64,000 nucleotides of DNA from Neobacillus endophyticus (GTDB lineage: Bacteria; Bacillota; Bacilli; Bacillales; Cytobacillaceae): positions 3,740,001-3,804,000 of the forward strand of contig NZ_JABRWH010000001.1 in the NCBI RefSeq assembly GCF_013248975.1. The letters run 5' to 3'. The position numbers and the translations under genes are program-made. The notes under the pieces were generated by a model. It saw only the letters and a program-made list of their open reading frames with translations. It had not been told where the DNA came from and did no database searches. Below are positions 1 to 8,849 of this stretch, one piece after another; positions within the stretch are counted from its first letter, which is position 1, and each line of letters starts with the position of its first letter.

Positions 1-158
1 GAGCTATCGCCCATGGCCACCCGCTCGGAGCAACAGGTGCAATCCTCGCTACAAAAGCAATCTACGAACTGAAACGGTCAGGCGGAAGATATGCACTAAT
101 CACAGCCTGTATTGGCGGTGGCCAGGGAATTGCTACCATAATTGAGCGTGAAAATTAA
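1..158 (+). CDS. Thiolase (acetyl-CoA acyltransferase), C-terminal fragment
   Basis: The reading frame is open from the window edge (codons in phase with base 3) and stops with TAA at 156-158. The 51 visible residues contain the thiolase signatures GHPLGATG (active-site His) and CIGGGQG (the Cys that deprotonates the incoming acyl-CoA). Thiolases cleave 3-ketoacyl-CoA or condense two acetyl-CoA. It lies just upstream of an acyl-CoA ligase on the same strand, which suits a fatty- or carboxylic-acid degradation operon. The N-terminal nucleophilic Cys lies outside the window, so degradative and biosynthetic classes cannot be separated. Confidence 0.9.
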   Translation, partial: AIAHGHPLGATGAILATKAIYELKRSGGRYALITACIGGGQGIATIIEREN

Positions 159-273
159 ACTCATGGTGACAGGCACTAATAGGTAATCTTTTTAGATATG
201 ATTTTAAATGGAATTCCTAAAAATGACAACGCTTCCAATAAAGCGAATATTCGAGTTAATAGGAGAGGTGCAG

Positions 274-1950
274 ATGCAGACAATTCACTATGAATTTTGG
301 CCGAAAATCTCAAAATCTCTGAAGGTCCCAGCTACATCTTTATATGACAACCTAAAAGTCAGTGCCGCTCGATACCCTGACCAGGATGCGATTTTTTATT
401 ATGGCAATAAACTTTCTTATAAGCAATTGGATGAGGAAGTAAATGCTTTAGCAGGCTACCTGGAACATAAGCTCGGGGTAAAAAAAGGCGATAAAGTTTT
501 GTTGTTTATGCAGAACTCTCCGCAATTTGTGATCGGTTTTTATGCCATTTTACGAGCAAATGCAGTTGTCGTGCCGATTAATCCAATGCTTGTTGCCAGC
601 GAACTGGAATTTTATATCCGGGATTGCGAAATAAAAACAGCTATTGCTGGACAAGAATTATACGATCGCATCCAGCCGCTGTTGGGAAGAACCAGCCTTG
701 AAAATTTGGTAATTTCAGCCTATTCCGATTATAAAGGGGAAGGGTATGAAAAAATGCTGCCAAAAGAGGTGGTGCAGCCTAGAATTGCTTATTCTGAAGC
801 GAACCACCATCTCTGGATCAATGCGATGGAAGCAAGTCTTATTCCATCGAATCATACAGCAACAGGCGATGATCTGGCGGTCCTTCCTTATACATCAGGG
901 ACAACAGGTTTGCCAAAGGGATGTATGCATACGAATAAGACAGTTAATGCCAATACAGTAGGTGCCAATCATTGGTCATCAGCTACTCCCAACGCAATCC
1001 ATCTGATGACGCTGCCGCTTTTTCATGTAACTGGGATGGTACACAGCATGCACATGCCTATTTTCAGTGGCGGTACAATCGTCATCATGACAAGATGGAA
1101 TCGAGATACTGCCGTAGAATTGATTAAAACACAAGGCTGTACCCATTGGGTGACGATTGCTACTATGATTGTTGATTTTCTTGCTAATCCAAATTTAAAT
1201 CCGAAAGATATCGCTACCTTAATATCGCTCTCCGGAGGTGGTGCAGCCTTACCTGAAGCAGTCGGTGAAAAACTATTAAAACTGACGGGCTTACGGTTTG
1301 TTGAAGGCTACGGACTTTCGGAAACGATTGCTCAGACCCACTTTAACCCGCCAGATAGGCCAAAAATGCAATGTCTAGGTATTCCTTCGTTTGATGTCGA
1401 TTCACGAATCATTGATCCAGCAACTGGAAGGCAGCTCGGGGTAAATGAAGTAGGTGAAATAATTGTCAATGGTCCGCAGGTAATGGTTAGCTATTATAAC
1501 CGTGACGAGGAGAACCGGAATTCCTTTATTGAAATTGAGGGAAAGAAATTTTTCCGAACCGGTGATATCGGACGCTTTGATGAGGAAGGTTATTACTTCA
1601 TCGTGGATCGGGTAAAAAGAATGATCAATGCATCCGGATTTAAAGTATGGCCTACCGAGGTAGAGTCCTATTTATATAAGCATCCGGCTATCCAACAGGC
1701 ATGTGTTGTTGGTGTGCCCGACTCAAGAAGAGGAGAAACAGTCAAAGCGTTTGTCATCTTAAATGAGGGTTATGAAGGAGAAGTAACGGAAGAAGAGATC
1801 ATGGAATGGGCAAAAGAGCATATGGCCGCTTATAAGTACCCTAGGATCATCGAGTTTCGTAAGGAATTTCCTATGACCTCAAGCGGCAAAATCTTATGGC
1901 GCACTCTGCAGGAAGAGGAAAAAACAAAAGCTAAAAAAACTGTACAGTAA
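274..1950 (+). CDS. Acyl-CoA synthetase (AMP-forming, ANL superfamily)
   Basis: 558 residues. It activates a carboxylic acid to acyl-AMP and then to acyl-CoA. Visible ANL motifs are the phosphate loop YTSGTTGLPKG, EGYGLSET in the adenine-binding region, FRTGDIGRFDEEGYY with the hinge Asp, and TSSGKILWRTL near the C-terminus with the catalytic Lys. The start at 274 is preferred because AGGAGAGGTG at 261-270 sits just upstream; an in-frame ATG at 208 has no such site. It lies between a thiolase and a HAAT-type ABC importer, so its acid may be the imported compound. Chain length and aromaticity cannot be read from the sequence. Confidence 0.9.
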   Translation: MQTIHYEFWPKISKSLKVPATSLYDNLKVSAARYPDQDAIFYYGNKLSYKQLDEEVNALAGYLEHKLGVKKGDKVLLFMQNSPQFVIGFYAILRANAVVVPINPMLVASELEFYIRDCEIKTAIAGQELYDRIQPLLGRTSLENLVISAYSDYKGEGYEKMLPKEVVQPRIAYSEANHHLWINAMEASLIPSNHTATGDDLAVLPYTSGTTGLPKGCMHTNKTVNANTVGANHWSSATPNAIHLMTLPLFHVTGMVHSMHMPIFSGGTIVIMTRWNRDTAVELIKTQGCTHWVTIATMIVDFLANPNLNPKDIATLISLSGGGAALPEAVGEKLLKLTGLRFVEGYGLSETIAQTHFNPPDRPKMQCLGIPSFDVDSRIIDPATGRQLGVNEVGEIIVNGPQVMVSYYNRDEENRNSFIEIEGKKFFRTGDIGRFDEEGYYFIVDRVKRMINASGFKVWPTEVESYLYKHPAIQQACVVGVPDSRRGETVKAFVILNEGYEGEVTEEEIMEWAKEHMAAYKYPRIIEFRKEFPMTSSGKILWRTLQEEEKTKAKKTVQ

Positions 1951-2040
1951 TGTTAATATGGGGCTGGCCATAAGGAAAGCCCCTATAGTAGAAAAAAATC
2001 AATAGGTCTAGTTGTGTGAAAAAATTTGAAGGGGGACGCT

Positions 2041-2904
2041 ATGGAGATTTTCGCTCAGCAGCTGTTTAATGGCCTTACAATAGGAAGTGTGTATGCTCTT
2101 GTGGCTTTAGGCTTAACACTTGTTTATGGAATCCTGCACATTCCCAATTTTGCACATGGATCTTTATATATGATGGGCGGTTACATAACCTACACAATGA
2201 TGACAAAATTCGGCCTTGAATATTGGGCTGCCATTTTCGTTTCCATGTTGGCAGTTGGTCTGATTGGTGTCTTAATGGAAAGACTCGTTTTCCACCCTCT
2301 TCGCGAGGCACCGCCAATTCATGATAAAATAGCTGCCATTGGCATTCTCTTATTCTTAGAATCACTCGCACAATACATCTGGGGACCCGAGTATCAGAGC
2401 ATGCCAACTCCATATGGAAATGTTGTGAAATTCCTGGGATTAACACTAACCATGCAGCGGATCTTAATTATTGTGGCAGCAGTGGTGGTCATGGTCCTAT
2501 TATATTTGTTTTTGAAAAAGACATTTAAAGGTGCAACGATCATCGCGATGTCGCAAAATCGTGACGGAGCCAATCTTGTCGGAGTTAATACCAATAAAGT
2601 TGCCATGCTGACCTTTATGATTTCAGGAGCGTTAGCCGCAATTGCTGCCTCATTATCTTCCCCTATTAATCTAGTCTTTCCAGGGATGGGACAACTAGTG
2701 ATTTTAAAAGCATTCGTTATCATCATCCTGGGCGGTATGGGAAGCATCCCAGGAGCAATTGTTGGTGGATATATTCTTGGTTTTAGCGAAAGTCTTGGCG
2801 CAACGTATATTTCCAATGACTATAAAGACCTTATAGCCTTTGTCCTTCTTGTGATTATTTTAACTGTTAAACCAACAGGTTTGTTTACTAAGGGGGGGCA
2901 ATAA
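2041..2904 (+). CDS. livH: HAAT-family ABC transporter permease (LivH-like)
   Basis: 287 residues, strongly hydrophobic with about eight membrane spans, of the LivH class (starts MEIFAQQLFNGLTIGSVYAL). It forms half of the membrane channel of a branched-chain-amino-acid-type importer. The ATG at 2041 follows GAAGGGGGA at 2029-2037; an upstream TTG at 2026 is in frame but lacks a ribosome site. Its TAA overlaps the ATG of the next permease by one base, implying translational coupling. HAAT importers next to acyl-CoA ligases often carry carboxylic acids rather than amino acids, so the Liv name describes family, not substrate. Confidence 0.92.
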   Translation: MEIFAQQLFNGLTIGSVYALVALGLTLVYGILHIPNFAHGSLYMMGGYITYTMMTKFGLEYWAAIFVSMLAVGLIGVLMERLVFHPLREAPPIHDKIAAIGILLFLESLAQYIWGPEYQSMPTPYGNVVKFLGLTLTMQRILIIVAAVVVMVLLYLFLKKTFKGATIIAMSQNRDGANLVGVNTNKVAMLTFMISGALAAIAASLSSPINLVFPGMGQLVILKAFVIIILGGMGSIPGAIVGGYILGFSESLGATYISNDYKDLIAFVLLVIILTVKPTGLFTKGGQ

Positions 2905-3941
2905 TGTCAAAACTTTTAAACAAAAAAATAGGGATACCGCTTGCAATCGTATTGGCCGTCATTTTTCCGCTAACCACTCAGAATGATTATCTAACACATG
3001 TTATGACACTAAGTTTTATTTGGATGATTGGCGTTTATGGCTTAAATTTACTGGCAGGATATACTGGTTACCTCTCATTGGCACATGCTGGTTTTTTTGC
3101 TATCGGGGCTTATTCTCTCGGATTATTAACTGTAAAAGCAGAGATGAATTTTTGGCTGGCACTAGTCCTTTCATTGCTGATTACGGGTGTCATTGGATTA
3201 TTGGTAGGTTTGATCGCATTGCGCACAAAAGAACATTTCTTTGCGATCTACACATTATGCTTAGGCTACATTATATACTTGATTATCAATCAATGGGACA
3301 GCTTAACGGAAGGTGTACGCGGCCTCATTGGCATCCCAGCCCCAGCAAATATCGGACCGATCAAATTCGAAACCGAGCAGGCCCAATATTATTTCGTTCT
3401 ATTTTTTTTACTCCTCGTTGTATTCATCATGTATCGAATCATTCATTCATTGTCAGGCAGAACCTTTATTGCGATCCGCAATAGTGAAGTGCTGGCACAA
3501 ACCATCGGGATTTCCACAATGAGAAACAAATTAATAGCATTTGTCCTTTCCACCATATTTGCCGGTCTTTCTGGTGCTCTATATGCTTCATTTGTCCGCT
3601 TTATTGGGCCGGATATTGGCTCGATTTCGACCATCTTTGATTTATTAACATATCTGTTGGTCGGCGGTATCGGTACATTGAGTGGTCCGATTGCTGGCAC
3701 TCTGTTAGTTGTTTGGCTTTCCCAGCAACTTCAAAGTTTTCAAGAATACCGTATGCTGATTTTTGGCCCGATTTTAACATTGATCATCATCTTTTATCCT
3801 CGTGGGATTGTCGGAGCGTTTTCAAGTCTGTTTATGAAGCGACAATCTAAAAGTGAAGCGAATGACAGGGATTCACGCAGTAAAGGACCGGCGTTTTCCG
3901 AGGCCGAGATCCTTCAAGAACAGCAGGTCAAGGAGGGCTAA
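2904..3941 (+). CDS. livM: HAAT-family ABC transporter permease (LivM-like)
   Basis: 345 residues, multi-span membrane protein of the LivM class. The stretch AGYTGYLSLAHAGFFAIGAY is the typical conserved cytoplasmic-loop region, and IGISTMRNKLIAFVLST lies near the expected ATPase contact. The C-terminal 35 residues are charged and cytoplasmic. It is translationally coupled to the upstream permease by a 1-base overlap, with the ribosome site AAGGGGGGG inside the end of that gene. It is the second half of the channel. Confidence 0.92.
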   Translation: MSKLLNKKIGIPLAIVLAVIFPLTTQNDYLTHVMTLSFIWMIGVYGLNLLAGYTGYLSLAHAGFFAIGAYSLGLLTVKAEMNFWLALVLSLLITGVIGLLVGLIALRTKEHFFAIYTLCLGYIIYLIINQWDSLTEGVRGLIGIPAPANIGPIKFETEQAQYYFVLFFLLLVVFIMYRIIHSLSGRTFIAIRNSEVLAQTIGISTMRNKLIAFVLSTIFAGLSGALYASFVRFIGPDIGSISTIFDLLTYLLVGGIGTLSGPIAGTLLVVWLSQQLQSFQEYRMLIFGPILTLIIIFYPRGIVGAFSSLFMKRQSKSEANDRDSRSKGPAFSEAEILQEQQVKEG

Positions 3942-3943
3942 GT

Positions 3944-4711
3944 ATGGCTTTTTTGGAAACGAAACAGTTAACAAAGCGATTCGGAGGATTGATTGCCGTT
4001 AACCAGGTTGATTTCGAAATTGAAAAGGGAAAAATTAACGCAATCATTGGTCCAAATGGTGCGGGAAAATCAACTTTTTTTAACATAATTAGCGGCTTTC
4101 ATCGCCCAAGCTCAGGCCAGGTTATTTTTAAAGATCAGGATATTAGTAAAATGCCGTCTAATAAAATTGCTGGACTGGGTGTTGCCCGTACATTTCAATC
4201 GACCAATTTGTTCGAGCAAGCAACAGTTCTAGATAATGTGATCATCGGACACCGCTTACGAACAAAGTCCAACCTGCTGGATGCCATTTTTCGCACGCCA
4301 AGACTGAAAAGAGAAGAAGCACTGTGTCGCGATAAAGCAATGGAAGTATTGGAATTTGTTGAATTAAAGAATGTTGCAGGTAAATTGGTAGGTGGTTTAA
4401 CACAAGAAGAGAAAAAAAGGACAGCATTTGCACTTGCGCTGGCAACAGAACCGGAAATTGTTTTCCTTGATGAACCTGCAGCAGGTGTGAACCCTGATGA
4501 GACAGAAGGGCTTGCGCAATTAATGAAGAAGATGGTGTTAAAAGGCATTACCATTTGTTTGATTGAACACAAAATGCAAATGATTATGAAGATTGCTGAT
4601 AAAATCATGGTTTTGAATTATGGTGAAAAAATCGCTGAAGGAAACCCGGATGAAATTCGAAATAATGAAACCGTGATAAAGGCGTATCTGGGGGGAAGTG
4701 CCAGTGCTTAA
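3944..4711 (+). CDS. livG: HAAT-family ABC transporter ATPase (LivG-like)
   Basis: 255 residues. ATP-binding subunit with Walker A GPNGAGKS, Walker [16 protein letters not shown] and the switch His in LIEHKM. The ABC signature is atypical: [10 protein letters not shown] in place of LSxGQ-R, a variant common in LivG proteins. AAGGAGGG precedes the ATG by eight bases. It powers transport with the LivF-like partner downstream, whose start lies inside the last codons of this gene. Confidence 0.92.
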   Translation: MAFLETKQLTKRFGGLIAVNQVDFEIEKGKINAIIGPNGAGKSTFFNIISGFHRPSSGQVIFKDQDISKMPSNKIAGLGVARTFQSTNLFEQATVLDNVIIGHRLRTKSNLLDAIFRTPRLKREEALCRDKAMEVLEFVELKNVAGKLVGGLTQEEKKRTAFALALATEPEIVFLDEPAAGVNPDETEGLAQLMKKMVLKGITICLIEHKMQMIMKIADKIMVLNYGEKIAEGNPDEIRNNETVIKAYLGGSASA

Positions 4712-5411
4712 ACTAACCAATGTCTCAGTAAAATATGGCAGCTATACGGCGGTACATGACGTCAATATCGAAGTACAACATGGGGAGATCGTTGTGTTGT
4801 TGGGTGCCAATGGCGCAGGTAAAACAACCATTTTTCGCACTATTAGCGGCTTAAGCAAGCCATCTACAGGAGAGATTTCTTTTGAAGGAGTCAAGGTAAA
4901 TAAGTGCTCGGCAGATCAAATTGTCCGCCTGGGAATTGGTCAATGTCCTGAAGGAAGAAAGCTATTTCCACAAATGACAGTACAGGAAAACCTGAAAATG
5001 GGAGCCTATGTTCATCGAAGAAATAAGGAGGGGATCAAACAATCCCTTGAGCATGTATACGAATTATTCCCCATTTTGAAGGAGAAAAGGAATGACCCAG
5101 CTGGGTCTCTTAGCGGCGGACAGCAGCAAATGGTAGCGATTGGAAGGACATTAATGTCAAAACCAAAATTGATGCTGCTGGATGAACCATCCATTGGCTT
5201 AGCCCCATTAATTGTCGAGCAGATGTTTGAAATTATTCAAAAAATAAATCGAGAAGGCACGACGATTCTGTTGGCAGAACAAAATGCCAATGCTGCATTG
5301 AAAATTGCTGATAAAGGCTATGTGTTTGAAAATGGTTCCATGGTCCTTCAAGGCTCGTCAGAAGAATTATTTGCTAATGATAAGGTGAGGAAGGCCTATA
5401 TTGGCGCCTAA
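4704..5411 (+). CDS. livF: HAAT-family ABC transporter ATPase (LivF-like)
   Basis: 235 residues. Walker A GANGAGKT, signature SLSGGQQQM, Walker [14 protein letters not shown] and a following LLAEQNA switch region. The GTG at 4704 is favoured because GGGGGGAAG at 4690-4697 gives sensible spacing and the protein then begins MLKLTNV like other LivF proteins; GTG at 4698 is the alternative. It overlaps the end of livG. It pairs with LivG to hydrolyse ATP for the importer. Confidence 0.92.
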   Translation: MLKLTNVSVKYGSYTAVHDVNIEVQHGEIVVLLGANGAGKTTIFRTISGLSKPSTGEISFEGVKVNKCSADQIVRLGIGQCPEGRKLFPQMTVQENLKMGAYVHRRNKEGIKQSLEHVYELFPILKEKRNDPAGSLSGGQQQMVAIGRTLMSKPKLMLLDEPSIGLAPLIVEQMFEIIQKINREGTTILLAEQNANAALKIADKGYVFENGSMVLQGSSEELFANDKVRKAYIGA

Positions 5412-5501
5412 CAGTCAGATGAAGCTTCCTATTAAGGGGGTGGTGGGCAGATATTTGTCGAGTTTGGATTCTGAAGATTCCGATAATATAGGAGGTTACA
5501 A

Positions 5502-6722
5502 ATGAAAAAGTTGAAATCTTTGTTCACGATCGGGTTTATTTTCGTCATGATTTTTAGTCTTGCTGCCTGTAATAGTTCGGGCGATAAGGCAGCGAATACG
5601 CAACCAGCCTCTGGGGGAAGCGGGGGCGGTTCAGATACAGCCGGAACCGTAAACATTGGTTTTACTGGGCCATTGAGCGGACCTGCAGCATTTTATGGAA
5701 AACGTACATTAAACGGGATTCAAATGGCTGCAGATGATATAAATAACGCTGGCGGTTTTGAAGTAGGCGGTAAAAAATATAAATTGAATATTGTGTCATT
5801 GGATGATAAATATCTGCCTAATGAAGCCGGGGCAAATGCCAAACGTTTAGTTCAAGAAAATAAAACACCGATCATTTTTGTACCACATAGCGGTGGTGTA
5901 TTTGCACTGCAAGTATTCAACCAGCAAAGCAAATTTATTATTGGTGCCTACACAAGTGAACCAAAGATTACTCAAACTGGAAACAAATTAACAGTACGTA
6001 TACCTCCTGCATATGATGGATATCTACAACCTTTTACTGACTATGAAATGAATAAATTCGGCAAGAGAATTGCTTTTCTTCCGACTAATTCACAGTATGG
6101 AAAGGATTGGTCTTCTAAACTGAAACCATTCTGGGAAAAGCAAGGCGGAAAAGTCGTATTTAATTCATCGATTGATTTTACAAAAGATACTGATTTCTTC
6201 ACGATCGTTACCAATGCCTTAAAAACAAAACCGGATGTATTATTTATTGGCGGTGCCTCTGAGCCGACAGCTAAAGTGGCCAAGCAGGCAAGGGAGCTTG
6301 GATTTAAAGGCGGGTTCATTATTATGGACCAGGCAAAACTGGACGAAATGAAAACAGTGACTGGCACATATGATCTATTAAACGGATCTATCGGTGTGAT
6401 GCCGTTAGTAGAAGATACAAGTATGCAGGCTGTTCCTGATTTTGAGAAGAAATATAAAGCAAAATATGGAGAAGATGCTGGCTCTGAAGCTGGTCTAAAC
6501 TATATCGCCACCTATGCTTTTGTTGAAGCTATGAAAGCAGCGGGTACTGTTGACGATACGCAAAAGATTCGAGATCATATGCAAGATGGATTAACCAACT
6601 TACCTGATAGTGCCAAGATTTATGACATTCCAAAAATCGATGGTAACGGCGGCTTCGTTGGAAACTTGGAGATAGCTTCGGTCGAAGATGGAAAAATAGT
6701 TCCAATCAAAGTTAGTAAATAG
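5502..6722 (+). CDS. HAAT-family substrate-binding lipoprotein
   Basis: 406 residues. The N-terminus is a lipoprotein signal peptide (MKKLKSLF, hydrophobic core, lipobox LAAC with Cys at about residue 23), followed by a flexible Gly/Ser linker and a type I periplasmic-binding fold beginning VNIGFTGPLSGPAA. It would be anchored on the outside of the membrane and deliver ligand to the two permeases encoded upstream. AGGAGG precedes the ATG. The ligand is unknown; the neighbouring CoA ligases make a carboxylic acid plausible, but this is inference. Confidence 0.9.
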   Translation: MKKLKSLFTIGFIFVMIFSLAACNSSGDKAANTQPASGGSGGGSDTAGTVNIGFTGPLSGPAAFYGKRTLNGIQMAADDINNAGGFEVGGKKYKLNIVSLDDKYLPNEAGANAKRLVQENKTPIIFVPHSGGVFALQVFNQQSKFIIGAYTSEPKITQTGNKLTVRIPPAYDGYLQPFTDYEMNKFGKRIAFLPTNSQYGKDWSSKLKPFWEKQGGKVVFNSSIDFTKDTDFFTIVTNALKTKPDVLFIGGASEPTAKVAKQARELGFKGGFIIMDQAKLDEMKTVTGTYDLLNGSIGVMPLVEDTSMQAVPDFEKKYKAKYGEDAGSEAGLNYIATYAFVEAMKAAGTVDDTQKIRDHMQDGLTNLPDSAKIYDIPKIDGNGGFVGNLEIASVEDGKIVPIKVSK

Positions 6723-6808
6723 TAGATTTGAGAAACGTCTCGGCTTGATGATGCAATTGGAATGCAGCCGAAATAAACATTTTTATACTAGGATAAAAAT
6801 AGGATACA

Positions 6809-6840
6809 GGGGCAGGGAAAAGTTTCCTTGCTCTTTTATT
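6809..6840 (+). terminator. Probable terminator after the ABC importer operon
   Basis: A GGCAGGGAAA arm pairs, with G-U pairs, to TTCCTTGCTC, followed by TTTTATT. It lies about 90 bases after the binding-protein stop and before the next promoter. Confidence 0.6.
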
Positions 6841-6894
6841 ATTTTTAAAGGAAAATTTTAAAAGATAACCAAGAAATTTGTCTAATGGTAGTTG

Positions 6895-6923
6895 TTGAAC
6901 ATTCCAAAAATTTAGTTTATATT
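6895..6923 (+). promoter_or_regulatory. Sigma-A promoter of the acyl-CoA ligase/R2lox operon
   Basis: TTGAAC at 6895-6900 and TATATT at 6918-6923 are separated by 17 bases, a good vegetative promoter. The start point would fall near 6930, just before a palindromic operator. Confidence 0.65.
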
Positions 6924-6939
6924 ATGAATGGTACTAACA

Positions 6940-6955
6940 TACTAACTAGTTAGTA
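6940..6955. promoter_or_regulatory. 16-bp perfect palindromic operator
   Basis: TACTAACTAGTTAGTA is a perfect inverted repeat directly downstream of the predicted transcription start. Size and placement fit a TetR-family operator that blocks promoter clearance. No TetR-type gene is present in the window, so the regulator must be encoded elsewhere. Confidence 0.6.
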
Positions 6956-6971
6956 GAAAAGGAGCGTGTTA

Positions 6972-6992
6972 ATGGAGAGTCATAAATTTTAG
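6972..6992 (+). other. Six-codon ORF with a strong ribosome site (stub or eroded gene)
   Basis: AAAAGGAG at 6957-6964 is followed at proper spacing by an ATG opening MESHKF and then a stop. It lies in the 5' leader of the next operon. The following 290 bases contain only a 60-codon frame (7000-7182) without a ribosome site or recognisable similarity. This could be a leader peptide or the start of a decayed gene; I cannot tell which. The rest of the 6723-7288 gap holds only the terminator, promoter and operator listed here. Confidence 0.35.
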
Positions 6993-7288
6993 CGAAAAAA
7001 TGATAGCGATTACAAATGCATGCGATCTTCCTCGTCAAATTACCCGATTTCGTCTTTTGCCATGCCAAATGCAACAAGATGATTCTCCAGACCATAAAGA
7101 TTTTTGCAAAAAATTTTTCGGAAAAATATTTAGATATATATTTCTCATAAAATGGCTAGGTTTGCAATATAGTCATAAATAGATTGGTCACCCCCACTTC
7201 ATTTTATGAATAACCAAAAACTATCTATTAGAGCAAGTATTTGATCTTTGCTTTCTATGTTCTTTCTGTTTTAAAAGGAGTGGATGGA

Positions 7289-8806
7289 ATGAAGCTAAGA
7301 GACCTGCTTGATCAAAACATATCCGAGTTCGGGGCGTATCCCTTATTATTTTTTAAAGAGAAAACCTTCACAAATGTCGAGATCAGACAATACGCCGACC
7401 AATTTGCTGCAGGTCTTCTGAAGCTAGGGGTAGAAAAAGGCGATCGTGTGATCGTTTGCATGCCCAATTGTCCTGAAGTGATCATTGCCTATCAAGGTAT
7501 TTCGAGGGCAGGGGGGATCATTGTTCCTGTTATGTTTACGCTTCATCCGAAAGAACTGTATTATATTGCCTTAAATTCAGGGGCAAAAGCAGTCATTACC
7601 TCAACATATGTTCTCCCAAACGTTCAAAAATCACTTGAAGGCTTGACAATGGTTCCGAATTTAATACTAGTTGAACAGCCAACAAACGATTCCGCGATCC
7701 ATTTCTACGATGTGATGATGCAAAACGGATTTAATCCTTCAATTGATGAAACACCTGAGGATACAGCTGTTATTTTATATACTTCCGGCACGACAGGAAA
7801 TCCAAAAGGGGTTTTATTAACCCATAAAAATTTATATTCGAATGCTAATAACTCGGCAAAACATAGTCAGACGGAACGTGGAACGACGCTGGGAGTTCTG
7901 CCGTTTGCCCATGTTTATGGGTTAACAGTCTCCAACATCTCTCTTTTAACTGGCAGCTCCATCGTGATATTCCCAAACTTTGATATAACAGAAGTTTTTA
8001 AAGCAATTGAGAAATATCAGGTTAAGAGTTTTTCTGCTGTTCCTACGATGATCCATGCAATGCTTTCCTATCCGTATGCAGGTGATTATGACACCTCCAG
8101 TCTTGAATCAGTAGGATCTGGATCAGCACCTCTTCCTGTTGCCTTGATTTATGCTTTCGAGAAACAGTTTGGTGCCAAAGTATATGAGGGATATGGGCTA
8201 TCTGAAGCGGCACCAATTGTAACGGCACATCGCAAAGGAATGGAAATAAAACCAGGTTCTGTTGGGATCCCGATTCCCGGAGTGGAAGTAAAAATAGTCG
8301 ATGAAAATGGGGCAGAGGTGCCAACAGGTGAAGTGGGTGAATTGCTTGTCCGTGGTGACAATGTTACACCAGGTTACTATCAAAATGCAGAAGAGACTTT
8401 GCGAGTCTTAAAGGATTCGTGGTTATATACAGGTGATATGGCTCGGGTCGATGATGAAGGCTATCTATATATTGTCGATCGGAAAAAAGATTTAATTATC
8501 CGCGGCGGCTTTAATCTGTATCCTCGTGATGTGGAGGAAATCCTGAACACCCATGAAGCTGTGGCAGAAGTAGCTGTAGTGGGTGTTCCAGATAAACGGA
8601 TGGGCGAAGAAATGGTGGCATGTGTCGTCAGCAAATCAGGTGTTTCAGCAACAGAGGAGGAATTAATTCGTTATTGCCAAGAACATCTTGCGAAAAATAA
8701 ATCACCAAGACATGTGGTATTTCTTGAATCACTTCCAAGAAATGGTGTCGGTAAAGTTTTAAAAACTCATCTTAGAAATACAGTTGCACAAATGATGATT
8801 CAGTAA
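7289..8806 (+). CDS. Long-chain-fatty-acid-CoA ligase-like AMP-forming synthetase
   Basis: 505 residues with a full ANL set: YTSGTTGNPKG, EGYGLSEAAP, YTGDMARVDDEGYLY and the C-terminal NGVGKVLKTHLR with the catalytic Lys. It resembles Bacillus LcfB-type ligases. The ATG at 7289 follows AAAAGGAG; a longer frame from a TTG at 7241 has no ribosome site. First gene of a run of four co-directional genes (ligase, R2lox, aldehyde and alcohol dehydrogenases), so it may activate the acid produced by the other three. Confidence 0.9.
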   Translation: MKLRDLLDQNISEFGAYPLLFFKEKTFTNVEIRQYADQFAAGLLKLGVEKGDRVIVCMPNCPEVIIAYQGISRAGGIIVPVMFTLHPKELYYIALNSGAKAVITSTYVLPNVQKSLEGLTMVPNLILVEQPTNDSAIHFYDVMMQNGFNPSIDETPEDTAVILYTSGTTGNPKGVLLTHKNLYSNANNSAKHSQTERGTTLGVLPFAHVYGLTVSNISLLTGSSIVIFPNFDITEVFKAIEKYQVKSFSAVPTMIHAMLSYPYAGDYDTSSLESVGSGSAPLPVALIYAFEKQFGAKVYEGYGLSEAAPIVTAHRKGMEIKPGSVGIPIPGVEVKIVDENGAEVPTGEVGELLVRGDNVTPGYYQNAEETLRVLKDSWLYTGDMARVDDEGYLYIVDRKKDLIIRGGFNLYPRDVEEILNTHEAVAEVAVVGVPDKRMGEEMVACVVSKSGVSATEEELIRYCQEHLAKNKSPRHVVFLESLPRNGVGKVLKTHLRNTVAQMMIQ

Positions 8807-8849
8807 CTAGCAAATATAACATAAAGTTCATGTTGAAGGGAGAATGTTT

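Noticed and set aside
1960..1984. GGGGCT/AGCCCC hairpin between the first acyl-CoA ligase and livH
   Set aside because: No T run follows, so it is not called a terminator; it may be a minor processing structure.
7000..7182. 60-codon frame in the operon leader
   Set aside because: No ribosome site, unusual composition and no recognisable motif; at best part of a decayed gene.
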